The notes below the pieces were generated by a model, which saw nothing but the letters and a program-made list of their open reading frames with translations, was not told the DNA's origin and made no database searches. A program made the position numbers and the translations under genes. Source: Agathobaculum butyriciproducens (GTDB lineage: Bacteria; Bacillota; Clostridia; Oscillospirales; Butyricicoccaceae). From it: a stretch of DNA of 64,000 nt. The stretch lies in NCBI GenBank assembly GCA_003096535.1, contig QEKJ01000008.1, forward strand, positions 1 through 64,000. Direction: 5' to 3'. Of this stretch, positions 40,941 to 50,600 are shown piece by piece. Position 1 is the stretch's first letter. Each line of letters begins with the position of its first letter.

Positions 40941-42382
40941 ATTTCGCAATCGTCCGCTATCTGATCGGCTGGCTGATGGGCATTGAGTCCCTGTTCCTGC
41001 TGCTGCCCGCATTTACCGCGGTCATTTACCGTGAACCCGAGCTGCCTGCCTATATCGCCACCGCACTGATTTGTATGGTCGGCGCAGGCATTCTGTGTGA
41101 ATACAAGCCGAAAAACACCAAGTTCTACGCACGCGAAGGCTTTGTGGCAGTCGCGCTGTGCTGGCTGGTGCTGGCCGTGACCGGTGCCCTGCCGTTCGTG
41201 CTCAGCCGCGAGATTCCGTTCGCAGTAGATGCGATTTTCGAGGCCGCATCCGGCTTCACCACCACCGGCGCTACCATTCTCGGCGATGTGGAGGCGCTTT
41301 CGCATGCCTCTATGCTATGGCGCTGCCTGATGCACTGGGTCGGCGGCATGGGCATTCTGGTGTTCATGCTGATCGTCCTGCCGTTGGCAGGCGGTCAGAC
41401 CATTTATCTGATGCGCGCGGAAAGCCCGGGACCCTCGGTCTCCAAAATATCGCCGCACATGCGCGATACCGCGCTTATCCTGTACGCGATTTACTTTGGA
41501 CTGACCGTTCTGCAGATTATTCTGCTGCTGTTCGGCGGCATGCCGATGTTCGACGCCATCTGCGTTTCGCTCGGCACGGCAGGCACCGGCGGCTTCGGCA
41601 ACTGGAATAATTCCATCGCGCACTACAACAGCGCCTACCTGCAGAATGTCATCTCGGTCTTTATGATCCTTTTTGGCATCAATTTCAACGCGTATTTTCT
41701 GCTTTTGACCCGTAAATTCAAGCAATTGTTCAAAATCGAGGAGATTCGCGTGTACCTCGGCGTGATTGCCGTATTTACCACGCTGATCGCCTTCAACGTG
41801 CGCGGCTGCTTCGGTTCGCTGCGCGAGAGCTTCCACCATTCCCTGTTTCAGGTTGCGTCTATCATCACGACCACCGGTTTTTCAACCGTGGACTTTAACC
41901 AGTGGCCTGCATTCAGCAAGCTGCTGCTTGTGCTGCTGATGTTCATCGGCGCGTGTGCCGGTTCGACCGGCGGCGGCATGAAATGCTCGCGCATCCTGCT
42001 GCTGTTCAAGGGCGTAAAGAAGGAAATGATGTCGCTGATTCATCCGCGTCTGGTGCGCGTGCATAAAATGGACGGACAGCGCGTCCAGCATGAGGTCATG
42101 CGCTCGGTCAACGCCTTTCTTGTGGCATATCTGATCGTCATTGCCACTTCCATCCTCATTGTCAGTCTGCACTGTGAGGATATGGTAACCAGCTTCACCT
42201 CGGTCGTTACCTGCATCAATAACGTCGGTCCGGGACTCAATCAGGTCGGTCCTGCAGCCAACTTCGGTGCACTGCACCCGCTGAGTAAAATCGTGCTGAC
42301 TTTCGATATGCTCGCCGGTCGTCTGGAGCTGTTCCCCATGCTTCTGCTGTTTGCGCCGGAAACGTGGAGAAGAAACCGATAA
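40937..42382 (+). CDS. trkH: Trk potassium channel subunit TrkH
   Basis: 481 residues with four membrane-pore-membrane units. The four selectivity-filter segments are visible: [29 protein letters not shown] and [24 protein letters not shown] is the conserved intramembrane loop. It imports K+ (with Na+ or H+) under TrkA control. It is translationally coupled to trkA and is followed by a strong terminator. Confidence 0.95.
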   Translation: MNFAIVRYLIGWLMGIESLFLLLPAFTAVIYREPELPAYIATALICMVGAGILCEYKPKNTKFYAREGFVAVALCWLVLAVTGALPFVLSREIPFAVDAIFEAASGFTTTGATILGDVEALSHASMLWRCLMHWVGGMGILVFMLIVLPLAGGQTIYLMRAESPGPSVSKISPHMRDTALILYAIYFGLTVLQIILLLFGGMPMFDAICVSLGTAGTGGFGNWNNSIAHYNSAYLQNVISVFMILFGINFNAYFLLLTRKFKQLFKIEEIRVYLGVIAVFTTLIAFNVRGCFGSLRESFHHSLFQVASIITTTGFSTVDFNQWPAFSKLLLVLLMFIGACAGSTGGGMKCSRILLLFKGVKKEMMSLIHPRLVRVHKMDGQRVQHEVMRSVNAFLVAYLIVIATSILIVSLHCEDMVTSFTSVVTCINNVGPGLNQVGPAANFGALHPLSKIVLTFDMLAGRLELFPMLLLFAPETWRRNR

Positions 42383-42389
42383 AAAAACT

Positions 42390-42421
42390 GCCGCTAAACG
42401 TATACCGTTTAGCGGCTTTTG
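42390..42421 (+). terminator. trkAH terminator
   Basis: GCCGCTAAACG and CGTTTAGCGGC pair, then TTTT. The As before it also allow action on the opposite strand. Confidence 0.88.
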
Positions 42422-42621
42422 CGATGTCGAACGACCACGAATCATTCCGGTGCTCCACCGACACACCCGAATCATCGCGACAGAATATGTCGAGATGGGG
42501 GCCGGTTGCTCATGGGTATCTATCTCTTTGGGTAACACGATGGTGCTTTTTCTGTCTGACAATAACCTGCCACGAAAGCTATCGGTTGACAAATACGTCT
42601 TATCTGCCGCCCTTCGCAGTT

Positions 42622-43527
42622 TTAATCTATCGACAGATGCTTTTTCAGTGCCTTCACATAGGAGTCCGCATAGCGGCTGAATACCACGTTTTTCTTGCGG
42701 ATGAGACCGATGCGCATGCTGCCTTCCATCTCGAGCGGCCGCGCGATAATGCTCGGACTGTTCAGCTTGCGGTCGATAATGCCCGAGCTGACCGTAAAGC
42801 CGTTCAGTCCGATTACCAGACTGAACAGTGTTGCGCGGTCGCGGACCTGAATGGTTTTCGGCATGTCGAGCATGCTGAGCAATTCCTCGGAAAAATAAAA
42901 GGAATTGCGGTCTCCCTGCTCAAAAATCAGATACGGATAGGGCTTCAGTTCATCGAGCGTGATGCACTTCCGGTCTGCGAGCGGATGGTCCTTATTGATG
43001 AACACATGCGGTGCGGCAGTGAACAGTTCCTCGAACACGAGCTCACTTTTGCGCAGCAGCTTGGAGAGCACGGTTTCGTTGCTCTCGGACAAATACAGCA
43101 GACCCAGCTCGCTTTTGCCCGACGCCACATCATCAATGATCTCACCGGTCTGCGTTTCCCGCAGGATAAAACCGTACTGGTCCGCGTCGTACTCCTTGAC
43201 AACCTCGACGAATGCGTTCACCGCGAACGAATAGTGCTGACATGACACGCAGAACTTGGGCACGCGCTTTTTGCCCACGCCGAAGTGCTCCTGCATGATG
43301 TCTGCCTGCTCGAGCAGCATGCGCGCAAACGAAAGCAGCTCCTCGCCCTCCTGCGTGACGGTTACGCCCTTGTTTGAGCGCACAAAGGCGGTAACGCCCA
43401 TCTCCTTCTCTAAATTGTGAATCGCGGCGCTCAAACTCGGCTGCGAGAGAAACAGCCGCTCGGCGGCGTCCGTGATGTTGCCGCATTCGGCCACAGTGAC
43501 AAGATAGGTCAACTGCTGCAGGGTCAT
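42622..43527 (-). CDS. LysR-family transcriptional regulator
   Basis: 301 residues. The N-terminal winged HTH reads TLQQLTYLVTVAECGNITDA and AERLFLSQPSLSAAIHNLEK (about 1-65). A two-lobed effector domain follows (about 90-300: DVASGKSELGLLYLSE, PHVFINKDHPLADRK, LIGLNGFTVSSGIID). It is divergent from the SGNH hydrolase gene, 121 bases apart, and could regulate it. The effector is unknown. Confidence 0.9.
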   Translation of the reverse strand: MTLQQLTYLVTVAECGNITDAAERLFLSQPSLSAAIHNLEKEMGVTAFVRSNKGVTVTQEGEELLSFARMLLEQADIMQEHFGVGKKRVPKFCVSCQHYSFAVNAFVEVVKEYDADQYGFILRETQTGEIIDDVASGKSELGLLYLSESNETVLSKLLRKSELVFEELFTAAPHVFINKDHPLADRKCITLDELKPYPYLIFEQGDRNSFYFSEELLSMLDMPKTIQVRDRATLFSLVIGLNGFTVSSGIIDRKLNSPSIIARPLEMEGSMRIGLIRKKNVVFSRYADSYVKALKKHLSID

Positions 43528-43648
43528 AGGAAAAACCTCCGGGAAATAATCTGTATCTATTGTAGCATGTCTGTGCGGAAATACAATGCGGTTTTCCTAT
43601 CTATTCCCTCAATTTCATGCTATGATAGAGATAAAGGAGAGCGTAAAA

Positions 43649-44287
43649 ATGAAAAATGTACTGTTCTACGGCGATTCCAACACCTGGGGTTATCAGGGCG
43701 ACGATCCCATGCACCGCCTGGACGCGGACAAGCGTTACACCGGTGTGGTTGCGGCTCAGTTCCCGGACGTGCACTTTATCGAGGAAGGTCTGTGCGGACG
43801 CACCATCTGCAGCACCGACCCGATTGATTACAGCCGAAACGGCATGGCAATGCTGCCTGCCCTGCTGGCAACGCACGATCCGCTCGACGTGATCGTTATC
43901 ATGCTCGGCACAAACGACAGCAAGGCAATGTACGGCCACTCACCGTTCACCATCAGCGATGCCATGGACCGCACGATCAAGCTGATGCAAAGTCCGCTTT
44001 TATGGTCAAATACCATGCAGAAACCGCAGATTCTTCTGGTTGCACCGCCGAAAATGGGCGAAAACCTTGCAGACAGCGTCTACTACGGCATGTTTGACGA
44101 AAGCAGTGCCGCACTCATCCATGCTCTGCCCGCACGGTTCCGCACGCTGTCAGAAAAATACGGCTGCGCCTTTGTGGACGGCTCGGCTGTCACGGCGGCA
44201 AAGTGCTCGGACCAGATTCATCTGACCGCAGAGGAGCACGCCGTGCTCGGCAGGCTCATTGCGGACAAGCTGCGCGAGCTGCTTTAA
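43649..44287 (+). CDS. SGNH/GDSL hydrolase
   Basis: 212 residues. Block I GDSNTWGYQGDD carries the catalytic serine (Ser10 in VLFYGDSNTWG). The Gly block is in GLCGRTI, block III is MLGTNDSK, and the Asp/His end is CSDQIHLTAEEH. It resembles the arylesterase/acetylxylan-esterase-like subgroup (short, cytoplasmic, no signal peptide). A likely role is deacetylation of a sugar or a small ester. AAAGGAG precedes the ATG at 43649; the longer frame lacks one. It is possibly controlled by the divergent LysR. Confidence 0.88.
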   Translation: MKNVLFYGDSNTWGYQGDDPMHRLDADKRYTGVVAAQFPDVHFIEEGLCGRTICSTDPIDYSRNGMAMLPALLATHDPLDVIVIMLGTNDSKAMYGHSPFTISDAMDRTIKLMQSPLLWSNTMQKPQILLVAPPKMGENLADSVYYGMFDESSAALIHALPARFRTLSEKYGCAFVDGSAVTAAKCSDQIHLTAEEHAVLGRLIADKLRELL

Positions 44288-44318
44288 CCCCCTGCCCGAA
44301 AGCATTCGTCATCTTTTC

Positions 44319-44356
44319 CCCCGGTTTTGTCACCTGACAAAACCGGGGTGTTTTTT
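44319..44356 (+). terminator. terminator of the SGNH hydrolase gene
   Basis: CCCCGGTTTTGTCA with its exact complement, two-base loop, then TGTTTTTT. Confidence 0.92.
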
Positions 44357-44601
44357 GCCGCATTTTATCCACAGCCTGTTGATAATTCCTGTGGATTGTG
44401 TGTCATTTTTTGCAGAATTTACGCGTAGTTCACTCTGTTTTTCCTATCGGTGTATTTCGTGTCAAAAATCGGACATTTCGTGTGCCCGACCGCACAGCAG
44501 GCTGCAAAGCTGCTATGATAAGCGCAGGCAATTTTCAGTCTCTTTTCTGCAGGCGCGGCTCGTTCCACCGCACCGCAGAATTGGAAAAGGAGGAATATAC
44601 C
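44357..44601 (+). promoter_or_regulatory. leader/promoter region of the giant surface protein gene
   Basis: A 245-base AT-rich stretch. An extended -10 (TGCTATGAT, 44510-44518) is the best promoter candidate; no good -35 lies 17 bases upstream. It ends in GGAAAAGGAGG before the ATG at 44602. The open frame running through it from 44398 is not protein-like. Confidence 0.45.
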
Positions 44602-47600
44602 ATGAAATTCAAACGCGGCATAAGCCTTGCTCTGGCACTGGCTCTTATCGCCGGCATAGGCGGCCCGCTTGATATCCGCGCAGCGGCGGCGGATACCGGC
44701 AGCTCGGACGCGCTTGCGGCGCTCGGTATTGATTCGAGCAAAGCGCCCGACGGCTTTAATGCCAACGACCCCAGCAACCCATACGGGCGCAATACCATCA
44801 AGGTTACGCCGGTGTACGAGCTGTATACCGTTGGTCTGACAAGTGATGTTCTGCCGTCGGATAAAATCAATCTGGACAAGCGTGAAAGCGCAGAGCAATG
44901 CGATACAAGCGTTTCCAAGTCCAACCAGAAGGACAATGCCCTTCAAAGCACGCTGTACGGCAATGATGATAACACATCTACCAAGGCTCAGCAGTTTTTG
45001 AGCGCTCAGAAGCAGAACCAAACTATTTCTGAGGGTAAAACCACCTCTACCGGCACATACGCACAGTTCCCGACAGGCAGCAAGGGCAATGACGGCTATG
45101 CCACCAAGGGCTATCTGACCGGCATGACCAATGCTACTACCGATTTGCAGGATGGTACCGATTACGCTATGGCAGACGTGGCCGCAGGCCATTTCACCTC
45201 GAGCAGTGACGCCAAGTCCTCGCAGACGGTCATGGTTTACGCCGGTGACCTGAGCGCGAAAGGTGGTCTGTACCTGCGATTCGGCGATGCGAAAACCGGC
45301 GAGTACGGCAAGCCGATCACGCTGCTGGACACCAGCAAGGAAATCGGCAACCCGAATCTGACCGACACCAGCGACGAAGGCAGCACGACTGCCAAAAAGG
45401 TCGAAAACTTCGCAGAAAACCCGTATCAGCTGAAAAACTACCTGCAGGTAGCTACCGGCGACTGGGACAACGACGGTAAGGACGAGGTTGCGGTCTATGT
45501 GCCGGAGGTCGGCAATTCCCGCATTGAGATTTACGACCTGCAGACTAACGATTACTCCAATCCCTCTAACTGGAGACAGGCGTGGACGTACTTCTTCCGT
45601 GAGGGCAGTGTCGTTTCCAACATGATCTCTCTCGTCAGCGGTGACGTCAACCAGGACGGCGTAGACGATCTCGCCTGCACCTGGGGTTACTACTACGGTC
45701 CGCAGCAGAACGCGGGCTCGCGTGCCGTTGTAATGTTTGGCTCCACGAGCGCGCACATGCTGCAGAGTTCGCAGGAATTCCCGCTGACCTACGAGGGCAG
45801 CAATCTGGTCCGCGCATCCTTCGCCTTCGGCGATATGACCGGCGGCGGCAAAACGCTGATTCTGGCGGCTCAGTCGGATGCCGACCTCAAGGCAAATAAG
45901 CAGAATACACGCTATGTAGGTTTGTACGCATGGAACGGCGTCACCTTCCAGCCGTCTGTTTCGCAGAATTTCGATCTGTTCTCCAAGGATAAGGACGGAA
46001 ACTATATTTACAGCGCAATGCAGAATCACATCGAAAACGGCACCGACGTTTTCCGTTCTCTGCCGCTGTGCCCGGCCAATACGGCGATTATCTCCCGTCC
46101 GACCGCAGGCGAAAAAGGCGATGACGGCAAGACCAGCGATCTGCTGTACTTTGACAGCCTTGTTATCTCCTGCGATGAGAATGGTCTGAATATCAAGCAG
46201 GCGCTCGACAACACGCCTGCTATGCCGAATGACGACTACGTTGAGTACGATGCATCCGCAGGCTCTGTGACCACCGCGGTGGATAAAGACAACAACACCG
46301 CAGGTTCGGGTACGCTGTTCACACTGACGCAGACCATGTCCAAGGATGAGGACAAGCAGTCTGAATCCTACAACGTCACCGGTAAAGTTCCCCAGTACGC
46401 AACCCGTTATTATTACAAGAGCTGGTGGCATAAACTGTTCCGCAAAAGATCTTCCTATCAGGCTTTTGTCGGCTATGTAGATGCTACTACATCGCAAACA
46501 ACACCTTACACCACCCGCACGCCGGGTACAACCAGACTTTCGACCGTCAACCTGTTTGACGGCTCTCAGCCGGTAAAAACCGATGTCAACAGCTCGTACA
46601 CGCTCTGTCTCGCCAACACGGACGACGATACCAGCTACATGACCTACACCGGCAAGCACTATTACACCTACTCCGACCCGCAGGTTCTGGCGGTACTGGC
46701 TTCGCCTCCGTACTTCTCCGATCTGCTCGACCGTGATGACCTTTCGGGCAACTACGCCGAGTCCTCCACCACCTACTCGAGCATGAAGGGCACCGAGAAC
46801 GGCACCAGCTCCTCCTCTACCATCTCGGTCGGCGCATACGTCTCCTTTGAGCAGGAATTCTCGGTATTCGGCGTTAAGATCGGCAGCGTTGAGGCGGAAG
46901 CCGCCTTTACCTCCGGTTTCACCTACGAGACCGAGCACACCTCCTCGCTCGAGCAGTCCATCACCTACGAGACAACCTCCGGCGAGGACAGAGTGGCGTT
47001 CTATTCCATCCCGATGGAGATTTACGAGTATACCTCCTACATCCCGGATGGCAAGGGCAGCTACACTAAAGTAACCTCCACCGTTTCCATCCCGCACGAA
47101 GCCTCGATCGGTCTGATCGACCTGTCCGACTACGAAAATATAGCCGAGGATTACAGCGTTCTGCCATCCATTTCGGGCAGCGTACTGACGCATACGATTG
47201 GTGATCCGTCCAGCTATCCGAGCGCACCGAGTGCAGACTCCAAGGCTTATAACGGTGATCCGGCTAAGGTTGACTTCACCGCGGCAGGCGGCGGCTCCGG
47301 CATCACGCAGGAGATCAGCTTCTCCACCTCGGACAGCAAAAACTACACCAACACCACCTCTATCGAAACGAAAGCCGGTGCAGGCGCAGGCGGCGTAACC
47401 GCAGGCGTTGTGGCAGGTTCGGAAAGCTCTGCCGGCAAGGTATCGGTCAACACCGCAGGCGGCTCGTTCTCCGGTTCGCTGCAGAACATGCCGATTGAAG
47501 CCAAACCGTACGGCTACGGCATGAACTGGCGTATTTTCTGCTACAACTACCGCAGCGGCAATCAGGCGTTCCCGGTTGTTACCTACGCGGTAACCGAGCC

Positions 47601-50600
47601 GCAGGCTCCGTCTCCGCTGCCGGAGGATTTTGAGCAGGATGTTGCGGCAACCACCGATGATTCCGTCACCCTGACGTGGACGTACGACAAGATCGTTTCC
47701 GGTTTCCAGCTGTACCGCTACTACAACTTCCCGGACGGCTCCGGACGCAAGGAACTCGCATTTGTTCCGTTCACCGATGGTGAGCGTCACGATGACGGCA
47801 CCTACACCTTCAGCTACACGGATAAGAACCTGTCTCCCTATACCGAGTATGAATATCAGATTCAGACCCGCAACAACAACAAGGCTGAGCAGCAGCGCAA
47901 CAGCATTTACAGCGAACCGCTGACCTGCCGTACCAAGACCACAGCAGGCTATCCCGATATTTCGGTAACGATTGACGGCAAGGAGAAGCAGACGGTTCTG
48001 CCGATCTATCCGGATTCTCTGGCAACCGCAACGGTTAAGTATAACGGAGACAATAAAAATCCGGACGGCGGCAAGTACAACAGCGTAAGCTATCAGTGGC
48101 AGAAGCTGAACAATGGTTCCTGGACCGAGATTGCCGGCAGCGTTTCCGATACGCTGAGCATCGAAAACGCCGGTTCTGCCGACAAGGGCACTTACCGCTG
48201 CCGATTGAATGTGCTCTACTTCGACAACACCGCCCAGAAGGAGTTCAGCATTTCCGCTTACTCGCCTGAGATTACCACACAGTACAGCAAGCGCACGCCC
48301 AAGTGTGATTTGACGGTTGAAGCGAAGACTGCTCAGGTTGGCGGTACGTACAACCGCACGCTGCACATCAACGCTAAAATGAGTTCCGCGTCTGCTACCT
48401 CCACCATCCCGACCGGCACGCTCAGCTTCCTGATTCGCGGCACGGACTTCTCCACCACGGTTGCGGCAGAGATTGGCGCCAACGGCGTGGCCACCAAGGA
48501 CGTTGTCGTGCCCGCAGACGGCGCATATACGGTTACCCCGTATTATCCGGGCAGCTATGTATTCAAGGATATGAGCAACGCGGAAGGTCAGATGGTTCTC
48601 GTTGGCGAGAACGCGACCGGCTACCAGCTGACGCTCACCAACGGCAAGGATAACAACAGCGTCACCCGCTTCACCTACGGCGATACGGTAACGCCGTCGC
48701 TCTCCCGCATGAGTAAGGATACGCATGGTCTGCAGAAGGTCAATAACGCGACCTTCAAGTATGCAGTTTCCGGTTCGGAAACACAACGGGATTTGACCAA
48801 TCCGCTGGATGTCGGCACTTACACGCTGTATGCTTATGCAAACGGCGAAACCAAACCGGTTGCGGAAACCGAGTTTACCGTTGTTCAGCGTGCCGTTACG
48901 CTGCGCGTTGTTACCCCGAAGGACGGCGTTGCACAGGATAAGGTTAACCCTACCGACTCGAAACAGCTTTCTCTCGCGGCAGACACGAAAAACATGACTG
49001 CTGATGAGATTGCTGCTCTGCACCTTGGCTATACCGCAGTCAACACCGCAGGCAACACGGTGACGCTCGAGCCGAACATTGCGCCCAGCAACTACACGGT
49101 TTCTCCGTGCAAGACTACCGCTACCAACGAAACGCTGTACAACAACTATGAATTTACCTTTATCCCCGGCGTTTACACGGTAAACGGTCTGACTTACATC
49201 CTGACTCTCAAGGCCGAGGACTTTGGCGAAGGCGCAAACAAACACTCTGTCGGTTCTGCGTCGATCATTACCGCAGGTCTGAATGCCGGCAAGGCGGATG
49301 ACGGCAGCGCAATCTCCAGCTTTACCGCAAACACCGATGTTACCCTGACGGCTGTGCCGGATGCAGGTTATGCAGTCGATTACTGGACCTATGACGGCAA
49401 GGAAATCGAGAACAGCAAGGAGAAGAGCTCGGTTACCATCAAGACCCTTGCAAAACCGGCATCTGTTTTGGTTTACTTCAAGACCACCAATACCAAACTG
49501 AATGCTTCCGTTCAGAATAAGCAGGGCGGTACACTCAAATGCACGGATGAAAATGGCTCCGAAAGCCTCAAGAATTTCCCGGCTTACATTGCCAGCGGTG
49601 CAAAGTTCAACTTCACCGCAACGCCGGATACCGGCTGGCACTTCAAGCAGTGGATCCGCAAGGAATTCGGTGCAAACAACTATCCGGCAGGCACCAAGCA
49701 CGACAACGGCTCCAACACGCTCGCTGTCGAGGTTGGCGTGCAGGATATTGATCTGATCGCCGTATTTGAGCGCGACAGCTACACGCTGACACTGGAAGGT
49801 GAACTGACCGCAAGCTATCAGACGGTTGATCCGGACGATACCTCCAAGACGCTCAAGAGCGGAGACAGCGTCACCGGCGATACCCGGATTACGGTAGCGC
49901 CCAAGGCAGGCTATGCTGCCGCCACAGGCGAGACCTATCAGGTAAACGGCAAGGCTGTTGAAGCAGGAAAGCTCAACGCTGGCGGCAGCTATACCTTCCC
50001 CATCACCGAGAACACCAAGGTTTCGCTCAAGACCGACCGTGCCGCATTTGCGATTACCACACTGAAAATGGAGCATGGCACGATCATTGCAACCGTAGAC
50101 GGCGAAGCTGTGGACGATCTGTCCAAGATTCCCGGCGGCAGCAAGGTTGAGCTGCAGGCACGCGCAGACCGCGGCTATCACTTCGATCACTGGATTGTAA
50201 ACGACACCGTACAGAAGGAAACCAACGGCATTTACACCATCAGCGAACTGGCCGACGATCTGTCCATCAGCGCTGAATTTGCCGAGAGCGCTCCCTACAC
50301 CGCCAAGGCTACCGCTGCGGCCGGCAACGGCACGGTAGCGTATACGCTGTATGATATCTACGGCGATGAGGTCGAAACCAAAACCATGTCGACCGAAGGC
50401 GTAACCATTTATCAGGACGAAGAAATCACTTTCACCGCACAGCCGAAATCCGGCTATCAGGTAGAGCAGTGGAAGGTAGACGGCAAGCTGACCTCCGGCA
50501 ACAGCCTGACCAATCCGGAAGGCAAAATCCGAGCCGCAAAAAATATTGAAGTGACGGTATACTTCAAGGTTTCCGCCAAGTACTTCCCGTACTTCGGTAC